Source: Acidobacteriota bacterium (GTDB lineage Bacteria > Acidobacteriota > Blastocatellia > Pyrinomonadales > Pyrinomonadaceae). From it: DNA of 64,000 nt. Below, piece by piece: positions 37,520 through 44,987 of this stretch. The notes beneath the pieces are model-generated. The model ran no database searches and had not been told where the DNA came from. It saw nothing but the letters and a program-made list of their open reading frames with translations. How positions within the stretch are numbered: position 1 is the stretch's first letter; each line of letters starts with the position of its first letter. Both the position numbers and the translations under genes were made by a program. The stretch covers positions 124,001 through 188,000 of the forward strand of contig JAHBSJ010000002.1 in NCBI GenBank assembly GCA_019639155.1. The letters run 5' to 3'.

Positions 37520-37585
37520 GGGACCGCCGCCGCCCACGTCGAGGCCCCACCAAAGAAAAAACCCCCGACACCACCCGTGCCGTAG
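37520..37585 (+). pseudogene. Displaced 3' tail of the 35428 gene (21 codons plus stop)
   Basis: It reads GTAAAHVEAPPKKKPPTPPVP then TAG. The intact gene ends WTAAAHVESPPKKKPPTP. Bases 37521-37573 match 36029-36081 with two mismatches in 53. This copy continues three codons further and contains the full terminator, so it is likely the ancestral 3' end, pushed about 1.5 kb away by the two inserted genes. Confidence 0.9.
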
Positions 37586-37594
37586 GGGTTTTTT
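37556..37594 (+). terminator. Intrinsic terminator of the displaced gene tail
   Basis: AAAAAACCCC (37556-37565) pairs with GGGGTTTTTT (37585-37594), followed by one more T. The left arm is part of the Lys-Lys-Pro-Pro codons. The intact gene at 36061-36075 has the same left arm but no matching right arm. Confidence 0.75.
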
Positions 37595-37595
37595 T

Positions 37596-37859
37596 GTCAC
37601 CATCGGTGACCAATATTATAGCGTAGGGTGATAACCCTACGTCAGCCACGAATATGATCTTGTCACCAAAGGTGACGAACACCGCAATGCAAATATCAAC
37701 GGTCGTGGTTGAATATTATCTGATCGATCGGACAACGTTCGTCCCCTCCGGGGACGGATGATAAATAATACGTTTCGTAGGGTTTCACCCTACGCTATAT
37801 TTTTTGTCTCCTTCGGAGACATTGGGAAGCACAATGCCGCGTGGGGTTACCACCCTGCG
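37596..37859. repeat. Cluster of seven small hairpins of two alternating kinds
   Basis: Type A stems: GTCACC-ATC-GGTGAC (37596), GTCACC-AAA-GGTGAC (37662), GTCTCC-TTC-GGAGAC (37806). Type B stems: CGTAGGGT-GATA-ACCCTACG (37622), CGTAGGGT-TTC-ACCCTACG (37776), CGTGGGGT-TACC-ACCCTGCG (37840). One further stem is CGTCCCC-TCC-GGGGACG (37740). Several arms differ by compensating changes, which suggests structure is conserved. No coding frame fits; it resembles an interspersed REP/MITE-like element. Confidence 0.8.
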
Positions 37860-37899
37860 TCATTTAATTTCTTTAAGTTTAAGAATAGGTACTACGCAT

Positions 37900-38628
37900 A
37901 TGCCCACGTCGAGGAAAAGGAAGCGAGCGGGAAAGGCGGTGAAGCGGCAACCGTATGAGGTGCCGAAGTTCGATCTTTCAAAGAGCTGGAGTCTGAAGAT
38001 AAAGCCGACGCAGCTCAGGTATTTGAAAGAGGATCCGGATTTTTTGACGATGGTGAAATTTGGCCGGGCGATCAATGCGATCTCGTTTGCCGCGACGGTT
38101 GTGGGCCTGGGCGTCCATCAAATGACACACACCGACAAACGACAATATCGACGCGGCCTATTTGTTCTCGCCGGATATCTTCATCAGACGATCCAGATCA
38201 TTCACGGCGTCGAAGATCGACATATCACGATGGAATCTTTTATTCCGCTCCGCACGATCGCACATGATGCCAAATACGAAAAGGTCCGCACATACGCCAA
38301 GACCATTCGCAACTACACGGCTTTTCATTTGGACGAATTCGACAAGCACGAGAACACCAAACGTTCGCTCGACATGCTCGATCCGACGATGTATGTCCTG
38401 ATGGGCGGCGACAACGACCATTTCGGTACGTTCTATTTCCAGCTTTCCGACTATCTCGATTTTCAGATCGTCGGAAAGGAATTTCAGGGTGACAGAACGC
38501 CCGAAGAAACCATCAACGACATCACGGATTCTATCATCGGTACATCATTTGAATTGCTCGACGGCCTTCACGGTTTCATCCTCGCCCTCGCCCGCAAAAT
38601 GGACCTCCACGAATATGTCTATCAGTGA
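37900..38628 (+). CDS. Unknown 242-residue protein with basic N-terminus
   Basis: The start MPTSRKRKRAGKAVKRQPYE is strongly basic, followed by a soluble helical body (LKIKPTQLRYLKEDPDFLTM, FVLAGYLHQTIQIIHGVEDR). Its spacing of histidines and tyrosines recalls helical-bundle proteins, but no family is named. The ATG at 37900 is chosen because the longer frame extends into the hairpin cluster. It converges with kup. Such proteins are often accessory genes; function unknown. Confidence 0.75.
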   Translation: MPTSRKRKRAGKAVKRQPYEVPKFDLSKSWSLKIKPTQLRYLKEDPDFLTMVKFGRAINAISFAATVVGLGVHQMTHTDKRQYRRGLFVLAGYLHQTIQIIHGVEDRHITMESFIPLRTIAHDAKYEKVRTYAKTIRNYTAFHLDEFDKHENTKRSLDMLDPTMYVLMGGDNDHFGTFYFQLSDYLDFQIVGKEFQGDRTPEETINDITDSIIGTSFELLDGLHGFILALARKMDLHEYVYQ

Positions 38629-38657
38629 TCTCGTTTCCACGCTCGAAACAATGCTGA

Positions 38658-40625
38658 TCAGATCTCTACCTGCTCGCCGAGTTCCACAACGCGGCCGGGC
38701 GGTATCTTGAAATACGAAGTTGCGCTGCGTGCGTTTCGCGACAGGAACGAGAACAGCTTCTCACGCCATTTCGCCATGCCGGGATACTTTGCCGATGCGA
38801 TTATGGTTTCCCTGCCCAGGAAGAACGTCGCTGTCGATGTGTTGAACGAATACCCCGGATATTCGACGCTTTCCAGCACCTGCGGAATGTTCGGCTTTTC
38901 CATATATCCGTAATATATGCGGATGCGTGAAAAGCCGTTGCCGAGATGTTCGAATCGATACCGCTCGTAGCTTTCTACGTACGGGATCGGCCGCGTTTTG
39001 ACCGTGACGAAGATGATCCGTTCATGCAGCACCTTGTTGTGTTCGATGTTGTGCATCAATGCGGGCGGCGTCCGCGTGGCGTTGCCGTTCATGAAGACCG
39101 CGGTGCCTTTAACGCGCTGGATCTTTTTGTGTTCGACCTCATAAAGAAACTCTTCCAGATCCTGCGTCTCTTCCTGAATACGCAGCTGCAAAATGCTGCG
39201 GCCTTTTTTCCATGTCAGCATCAACAGGAACACCGCACCCGCCAAAACCAGCGGGAACCAGCCGCCGTCGAGCACCTTGATGATGTTCGCTCCAAAGAAC
39301 GCCAGATCGATCACTAGGAACACCAGGCAAAGCAACGCCGTCGGAACAGCACCCCAATTCCAGCGTTCTCTGGCCACAAAATAGAACAATATCGTCGTTA
39401 TCACCATCGTTGACGTCACTGCGATGCCGTATGCCGACGCCAGACGGCTCGACGAACCAAAGCCAAGGACGACCGCGATGCAGCCGATCATCAGCGCCCA
39501 ATTTACGCCCGGCAGATAGATCTGGCCTATCTCTTTCGACGACGTGTGCGTGATCCTCATCCTAGGCAGCAGCCCGAGCTGCACCGCCTGCATCGTCAGC
39601 GAGAACGCCCCCGAAATGATCGCCTGCGACGCGATCACCGCCGCACACGTGGCCAACAGGATCATCGGGAAGATCGCCCATTCGGGCACAAGCTTGTAAA
39701 AAGGATTTTCGGCCGCCAGCGGGTCTTCCAAAAGCAGCGCACCCTGGCCGAAATAGTTCAGCAGCAGCCCCGGAAGTGCGACCGTGAACCACGCAAGCCG
39801 TATCGGACGCGTCCCGAAATGCCCCATGTCGGCGTAAAGCGCCTCGCCGCCGGTCACGACCAGGAACACCGAGCCCAAAATGATAAAACCGTGAAGGCCT
39901 TCGCGAACAAAGAAATCGACGGCGTTCACGGGATTGATCGCTGACAGCACCAGCGGATACTGCAATATCTGATGCATTCCCGCGATGCCCAGCACGATGA
40001 ACCACAGCAGCGTTACCGGCCCGAAGACCTTGCCGACGCCCGCAGTTCCGCGGCTCTGAAACAAGAAGAGTGCGACGAGAATTCCGATCGTGATCGGAAC
40101 GATGAAAGGTGCCAGTTCGGGCCGCGCAACGCTCAATCCCTCAGTCGCACCCAGAACTGAGATCGCCGGCGTCAGAACGCCGTCGCCGTAAAGTAGCGCA
40201 GCACCGAAAACACCAAGCGAAAGCAGAGCGATACGCTCGGTCTTGCCCGAAGGTTTGATCGGCGTAGTGAGCGCGGCGAGCGATAGAATGCCGCCTTCGC
40301 CGTGATTGTCCGCCCGAAGAACAAATACCAAATACTTGACGCAAATAACTATCACGAGCGACCAAAATATGAGCGACAGAACGCCCAATATGTTCTGCTG
40401 CGTGATCGCGATCGCATGCGGCCCGTGGAAACATTCGCGGATCGCATACAGCGGTGAAGTTCCAATATCGCCGTAAACCACACCGAGTGCCGCAAGCGAC
40501 AAGAACGCCAAATACTTGCCCTTTGGCTTTTCTTTCGGTGGTGCAATATCCGCGTATGTTGTGTGAATTTCTGAGTTTTCTGATGATTCCTGATCGGTCA
40601 TAACGATCGGCCTGAGCCGCTTCAA
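38658..40625 (-). CDS. kup: Kup potassium uptake transporter
   Basis: The 655-residue protein is a KUP/HAK/KT K+:H+ symporter. The N-terminal 35 residues are polar, then LAFLSLAALGVVYGDIGTSP, the family's diagnostic motif, begins the first membrane segment. About 12 segments follow to residue ~460, and a ~190-residue cytoplasmic C-terminal domain ends the protein. GDGVLTPAISVLGATEGLSV is also diagnostic. It is close to an orphan KdpD/KdpE-like pair, suggesting potassium-responsive control, although that pair is not in the same transcript for certain. Confidence 0.97.
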   Translation of the reverse strand: MKRLRPIVMTDQESSENSEIHTTYADIAPPKEKPKGKYLAFLSLAALGVVYGDIGTSPLYAIRECFHGPHAIAITQQNILGVLSLIFWSLVIVICVKYLVFVLRADNHGEGGILSLAALTTPIKPSGKTERIALLSLGVFGAALLYGDGVLTPAISVLGATEGLSVARPELAPFIVPITIGILVALFLFQSRGTAGVGKVFGPVTLLWFIVLGIAGMHQILQYPLVLSAINPVNAVDFFVREGLHGFIILGSVFLVVTGGEALYADMGHFGTRPIRLAWFTVALPGLLLNYFGQGALLLEDPLAAENPFYKLVPEWAIFPMILLATCAAVIASQAIISGAFSLTMQAVQLGLLPRMRITHTSSKEIGQIYLPGVNWALMIGCIAVVLGFGSSSRLASAYGIAVTSTMVITTILFYFVARERWNWGAVPTALLCLVFLVIDLAFFGANIIKVLDGGWFPLVLAGAVFLLMLTWKKGRSILQLRIQEETQDLEEFLYEVEHKKIQRVKGTAVFMNGNATRTPPALMHNIEHNKVLHERIIFVTVKTRPIPYVESYERYRFEHLGNGFSRIRIYYGYMEKPNIPQVLESVEYPGYSFNTSTATFFLGRETIIASAKYPGMAKWREKLFSFLSRNARSATSYFKIPPGRVVELGEQVEI

Positions 40626-40671
40626 CGGTCAGTGTCGCAACAAAGCCGTAAAGAATTCATAAATTTCGCCA

Positions 40672-40986
40672 TCATTTCGCTTCGCGCCGCTTTGTGTCGG
40701 CAGCGATGTCATGTTGCCGGTCGAGACAGTGTGCTCCGAAATACGCCAGCGAGATCGACGAAATAAGCAAGATCACGTCAGCGGAAGCGGAAACTGAACC
40801 GGCGGGAATTAAAGAGATCGCTGCTGCCGCCGCCATTACGGTGTCAGCCAAAAACAACACGCCTGCAGAGGCGAACGAAACGGCCGCAGCGAAACGCCAC
40901 CTGCGTATCGAACGCGACGCCCTTTCGGCCGCCGGATCAGTGCCCGCGTGCGATCCGTGTCTCACGCTTTCCGTCTCGCTTTCCAT
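40672..40986 (-). CDS. Small predicted membrane protein
   Basis: The 104-residue protein has a charged N-terminus with many Ser/Arg and two hydrophobic segments (~32-58 and ~66-86). It lies between kup and kdpE on the same strand. No family is recognised. An overlapping plus-strand frame exists but has no membrane logic or start signals, so the minus-strand reading is preferred. Modest support. Confidence 0.5.
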   Translation of the reverse strand: MESETESVRHGSHAGTDPAAERASRSIRRWRFAAAVSFASAGVLFLADTVMAAAAAISLIPAGSVSASADVILLISSISLAYFGAHCLDRQHDIAADTKRREAK

Positions 40987-41073
40987 ACTTCGGCGAAACC
41001 GCCTCAGTCGCCAGCGTAAATCGCAAGCTGTAAGTTTTCGATCAAGGTTTTATAAAGGAAAAGTAAAGACCTC

Positions 41074-41754
41074 TTATGCGACAAAACGATATCCGACCCA
41101 AGGTTCCGTCAGTATGTGCTTTGGTTTTGAAGGATCGGGTTCGATCTTTTTTCTGAGGTTTCCAACGAAGACCCGAAGATACTCGACCTGGCCGATATAT
41201 TCAGCGCCCCAAATTTTGGAAAGAAGCGTTCGGTGGGTCATGACGCGATCCTGATTCTGCGCAAATAGTGTCAACAGGTCAAACTCTTTCGGCGTCAAAT
41301 GCACTTCGGATTTGCCCGCGAATACACGGCGAGCCGAAACATCGATACGCAGGTCACCGGCTTCGATCGTACCCGCATGATTCTCATCCGGAGTTCTGCG
41401 CAGGGCGGCACGTACGCGCGCAAGCAATTCGTTCATCCCAAATGGCTTTGTGATGTAGTCGTCGGCTCCGGCGTCGAGCGCTTCCACTTTCGTGCTTTCC
41501 TGCCCTTTCACCGAAAGAACGATGATCGGAACATCTGAATGGCGTCGAAGCTCTCGGCAAACATCGATCCCGGACATCTCCGGCATCGAAAGATCGGTAA
41601 TGACCAGATCCGGCTTGAGGTCGTGAAACGTCTCCAGCCCCGATTCACCGTCCGCGGCGGTCCTGACGTCGTAGCGATTTGCCTGCAGACTTCGCTTTAG
41701 GACGCGCGTGATCTGAAATTCGTCATCGATGACAAGTATCTTTTTCGGAGGCAT
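41074..41754 (-). CDS. kdpE: OmpR-family response regulator, KdpE-like
   Basis: The 226-residue protein has a receiver domain (~1-120) with acidic pocket Asp10-Asp11, phospho-acceptor Asp54 (DLVITDLSMPEMSG) and conserved Lys (VLSVKGQ). A winged-helix DNA-binding domain (~130-226) follows, with HLTPKEFDLLTLFAQNQDRV and VGYRFVA. Sequence style matches KdpE, which activates potassium uptake genes. It is 23 bases downstream of the sensor kinase and therefore its partner. No kdpFABC genes are in the window; kup is the nearest candidate target. Confidence 0.93.
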   Translation of the reverse strand: MPPKKILVIDDEFQITRVLKRSLQANRYDVRTAADGESGLETFHDLKPDLVITDLSMPEMSGIDVCRELRRHSDVPIIVLSVKGQESTKVEALDAGADDYITKPFGMNELLARVRAALRRTPDENHAGTIEAGDLRIDVSARRVFAGKSEVHLTPKEFDLLTLFAQNQDRVMTHRTLLSKIWGAEYIGQVEYLRVFVGNLRKKIEPDPSKPKHILTEPWVGYRFVA

Positions 41755-41777
41755 ATCTAGTCTCTAGTCGGCATGAC

Positions 41778-42947
41778 CTAAACAGCTTCTGTCGGCAGTG
41801 TAACCGTAAATTTCGTTCTAAATCCATCATCACCGTCATCGACGGATATTCCGCCGCCGTGCGATTCGACAATGCCCTTAGCGATCGCCAGCCCCAGACC
41901 CAGTCCGCTCCCGGTCGTGTGGATCTCTGATTCTTTGATCCGGTAGAACTTATCAAATACCCTTTCCCTCTGCGGCCGGGGTATTCCTACGCCCTGATCT
42001 TCAACAGAAACCGCGATCCCATCTGCCATTTGTCGGGCACGGACACGTATCAATGACCCCTCTTTCGAATATTTCGCCGCATTATCCAAGAGCGTGAAAA
42101 AGACCTCGGCTATCGAGACCGGATCTACAAATACCTGCGGTAGGTCGGCCGGAATATCAGTTTCGACAAGGCGGTTTCTAAGTATCCGCGATGCTCGACT
42201 TGCAGCGATCTCGATGATCTCTTGAATGGACGATGGAGTTCGGAGCAGATCGAGGGCTCCCGACTCCACCTTTGCGATACCGACGATACCCTCGACGAAT
42301 TCGTTCAAACGGTCAGTTTCCTCGTCTATCACCTCGAGCAATTCACGCTGGCCTGCCTGATCCATCTCGCTCTTGGACGGAACATCCAGCAGCGTGGTTA
42401 CAGATGCTTTTATAGACGTCAGCGGCGTGCGAAGATCATGGGTGACGGCGTCCAACAGTGCGGTCTTCAGCATCTCACTCCGTTTTAGTGCCTCGGCCTC
42501 ACTCGCCTTGTCAAAAGCCTGACGAAGTTCATCGTAAAGCCCTTCGATCTCCCTTTTTTGCCGTTCAGACTCGGCCGCTCGACGCTTGGCATATCCTGAA
42601 AGCTGCCCTGCGACCAAAGCCGTAACGACAAACGCCGCAAAGGCCGTCCAGTTCTCGGTCCCTGTAATGGTGAACGTATGGAAAGGAGGAAGAAAGAAAA
42701 AGTTGAAGCCCAATATCCCGGCAACGGACGCGGCAAGGCCCGCTCGGCTTCCGAAAAATGTTGAGGCTAATAAAACTACCAACAGCAGAGTCAACGCCAC
42801 TTCAGTTGTGTTCAGATCCTCTTTGAATGGCAGCAGCAAAAGGAATACGCCGATCACCAATGCCGCGGATGCTGCAATTCCTCTTAACGCCCGCCTCTTG
42901 CTGGATCCTTCCGAAACCACTGACATCAGCGACAGTATATACCCCAA
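41778..42947 (-). CDS. KdpD-like sensor histidine kinase, truncated form
   Basis: The 389-residue kinase has the DUF4118 four-segment membrane region of KdpD (~25-120; GILGFNFFFLPPFHTFTITG). The HisKA helix follows with phospho-acceptor His170 (LLDAVTHDLRTPLTSIK), then an HATPase domain (DNAAKYS, DQGVGIPRPQRERVFDKFYR, GSGLGLGLAIAKGIVESHGG). The large N-terminal KdpD and Usp domains of classical KdpD (~890 residues) are missing, so potassium/ATP sensing must differ. It is paired with the downstream regulator. The displaced tail of an MFS gene ends seven bases before its start. Confidence 0.92.
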   Translation of the reverse strand: MGYILSLMSVVSEGSSKRRALRGIAASAALVIGVFLLLLPFKEDLNTTEVALTLLLVVLLASTFFGSRAGLAASVAGILGFNFFFLPPFHTFTITGTENWTAFAAFVVTALVAGQLSGYAKRRAAESERQKREIEGLYDELRQAFDKASEAEALKRSEMLKTALLDAVTHDLRTPLTSIKASVTTLLDVPSKSEMDQAGQRELLEVIDEETDRLNEFVEGIVGIAKVESGALDLLRTPSSIQEIIEIAASRASRILRNRLVETDIPADLPQVFVDPVSIAEVFFTLLDNAAKYSKEGSLIRVRARQMADGIAVSVEDQGVGIPRPQRERVFDKFYRIKESEIHTTGSGLGLGLAIAKGIVESHGGGISVDDGDDGFRTKFTVTLPTEAV

Positions 42948-42953
42948 AATAGA

Positions 42954-43076
42954 TCAGTCGTGTACATTTTCACGGCCGCGCTCGCGGATGAACCAGAACA
43001 CACCGGCGAAGGCGGACAGTATGCCGGAGAACAGCGTGAGCGTTTGGGGGGTGATGTGATACATCAGGCCGACCGC
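42954..43076 (-). pseudogene. Displaced 3' tail of the MFS transporter gene (about 41 codons)
   Basis: On the minus strand it reads AVGLMYHITPQTLTLFSGIL onward and ends WFIRERGRENVHD then TGA. The intact MFS gene reads AGGLMYYMTPQTLTLFSGIL and ends in WFIRERPGGQTGESV. Bases 42980-43071 match 43585-43676 with six mismatches in 92. The last residues differ completely. The fragment begins right after the stop of the intervening 124-residue gene and has no start of its own. Confidence 0.92.
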
Positions 43077-43082
43077 ATGAGG

Positions 43083-43457
43083 CTATTCCCCGCCATTCCT
43101 GATCTTTTCCACTAACTCGCGGATCTTCGGGGTGTTTGGGTGGTCGGGGAGTTCTTTTTCGACGTATTCGAGTACCATTTCGGCTCGTTCTTCGAGGTCG
43201 AGCATGGTCAGATCGAGGTCGTTGTTGGCGTCGACGAGCTTGACGGTCGCGGCGTACTCATCGGCAAGTGCCTTTTCCATCTTCGGGATCCTGGCTTCTA
43301 TCTCGGCTAGATCCGCCAAAAACTGGGTGAGCGGTATATTTGGCATAATGCCCGCGGCCATACTAGCTTTTGCAAATGCGAGTGCCTCTTTTGCCTCTTC
43401 GAGCTCTTTAGCGGCTTGCGTATAGCCGCTCTTGTCTAGTTGTTCTTGAAGATCCAT
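43083..43457 (-). CDS. Unknown 124-residue coiled-coil protein, inserted cargo
   Basis: The protein (MDLQEQLDKSGYTQAAKELE) is highly charged and predicted helical throughout, with heptad character in QFLADLAEIEARIPKMEKAL and LDLEERAEMVLEYVEKELPD. No family is recognised. It begins ~95 bases after the MFS stop and ends at the beginning of the displaced MFS tail, so it sits precisely between the two copies of that gene's 3' end. This marks it as an acquired cargo gene. Confidence 0.75.
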   Translation of the reverse strand: MDLQEQLDKSGYTQAAKELEEAKEALAFAKASMAAGIMPNIPLTQFLADLAEIEARIPKMEKALADEYAATVKLVDANNDLDLTMLDLEERAEMVLEYVEKELPDHPNTPKIRELVEKIRNGGE

Positions 43458-43552
43458 TGCTCCTCAAATATATTTCATGATCACCGAACTCTCTCTGCGC
43501 CCACATTATCGCCGAAACCCCGCCAAATTTTCAACAACTTAGAGTGTTCAGG

Positions 43553-44830
43553 TCAAACGCTTTCACCGGTCTGTCCGCCCGGCCGCTCGCGGATGAACCA
43601 GAGCACACCGGCGAAGGCGGACAGTATGCCGGAGAACAGCGTGAGCGTTTGGGGCGTCATGTAGTACATCAGACCGCCGGCGACGTAGCTTGAGATGCCG
43701 AATACGGCAAGTTCGGCGCCGCGGTCGATGGTGGAAATGCGTCCGCGGATCATGTCGGGCAGGCTTCGTTGGAACATCGTCTCCTGCACCGCATATTCGA
43801 CGCCTATGATCAGCCTCGATAAAAACAGCAGCACCGCAAAAAGCCATAACGTCGGCATATACGCGGCCGCCGCAAACAATAAGCCGTGAATGATCAGCGC
43901 CCAGCCGACGAACTGATAATTGCGGCCCTTGCGGTCAAGGTAAATGCTCGTGCGATGAGCCAGGAACATCCCGCCCGCCAAGCCAAAACCGGTCACGGTC
44001 CACAAAACGGCCACTGCAACGTCCGGATTCCAGCCTTCGGTCTCGGCAAAATGTACGCCGCCGAGCCGCTCAAAGATCATATTCACCGCTCCGCCGCCCG
44101 CCGCCCAGATCACGTTGAGTACGAGAATCGTCAGCGCGAAATGTTCCGTGAACGCATACTTGATGCCGTCGCGGAGCTCTTTCACGAACGGCTCGCGTGC
44201 CGTTTTGTCAGCCATACGGCCGGCCGTCGCTTCGTCGCGGGTGGCTTCTTCGGGAATCAGCCAGACCGTGTAGGCAGACGCCAAGAATGAGATCGCGTTT
44301 ATGATGAACGCCGTCTCGTATCCGAACGCCGCCGCCGCCCAACCACCCAATGCCGATCCGATCGCCATCAGTAAGAACCTGGTTGAGAACAACAGAGCCA
44401 CACCCGAAAGCAGACCTTCTTTTCCCGTCAGGTTTGGAGCCGCCGCGTTCTTTGCACCGTCAAAGAACGCACCGAAAGTATGCAGCAGCACCGTTGCTAC
44501 GTACGCGATCCAAAGATTCTCTTTACTCGTAACCAGCAGGAAAGAAAGTGCGACAGCGGCCCTCGCAATATCGGTCCAGATCATCACCTGCCGCCGCGAG
44601 AACCTATCGACGAACGTCCCCGCGATCGGCGACGCTATCGCGAACGGCAGAAGACGCGCCAAAAAGAAAAGCCCTGCCGCCATCGGCTCCGCCCCCGAGA
44701 TAAAACGCACGAGCCCCAAACCAGCGATGAAATTGAACCAATTACCGAGTTCCGAGATGAATTGCCCCGCAAGCAGATTGCGAAAGTTTCGGTTGCCGCG
44801 GATGAGTTGGCTGTATGAGAGCGACTGCAC
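43553..44830 (-). CDS. Major facilitator superfamily transporter
   Basis: The 425-residue protein has about 12 membrane segments. The MFS loop signature appears as VDRFSRRQVMIWTDIARA between segments 2 and 3. The type resembles the EntS/DHA3 group of drug or siderophore exporters, with a long central loop containing DEATAGRMADKTAREPFVKE. Substrate unknown. Its final ~31 codons are duplicated at 42954-43076 beyond the 43083 gene. The intact and displaced tails differ in amino acids, so the 3' end of the present gene may be a replacement. Confidence 0.93.
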   Translation of the reverse strand: MQSLSYSQLIRGNRNFRNLLAGQFISELGNWFNFIAGLGLVRFISGAEPMAAGLFFLARLLPFAIASPIAGTFVDRFSRRQVMIWTDIARAAVALSFLLVTSKENLWIAYVATVLLHTFGAFFDGAKNAAAPNLTGKEGLLSGVALLFSTRFLLMAIGSALGGWAAAAFGYETAFIINAISFLASAYTVWLIPEEATRDEATAGRMADKTAREPFVKELRDGIKYAFTEHFALTILVLNVIWAAGGGAVNMIFERLGGVHFAETEGWNPDVAVAVLWTVTGFGLAGGMFLAHRTSIYLDRKGRNYQFVGWALIIHGLLFAAAAYMPTLWLFAVLLFLSRLIIGVEYAVQETMFQRSLPDMIRGRISTIDRGAELAVFGISSYVAGGLMYYMTPQTLTLFSGILSAFAGVLWFIRERPGGQTGESV

Positions 44831-44875
44831 CTGATAAGAATAGCCGAGCGTAACGTAATCGCTAAGTCAGGCGGG

Positions 44876-44905
44876 AGGCACCATTGTGCGAACGGTGCCT
44901 TTTTG
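44876..44905 (+). terminator. Orphan plus-strand terminator-like hairpin
   Basis: AGGCACC (44876-44882) pairs with GGTGCCT (44894-44900), followed by a T run. No plus-strand gene ends here: the MFS gene starts at 44830 on the minus strand and the receptor gene ends at 44988 on the minus strand. It may mark a small antisense RNA or be a relic. Confidence 0.5.
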
Positions 44906-44987
44906 TGATGTTTACGGTTTTACGATTTCGATCTTGCTTCACTGGCGGGTCGTGGGATCAACGGAGGAAATTGTCTGAACCTATCGG

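Noticed and set aside
40694-41254. Plus-strand open frame of 186 codons
   Set aside because: It runs antisense across the small membrane protein and the 3' end of kdpE with biased, low-information composition.
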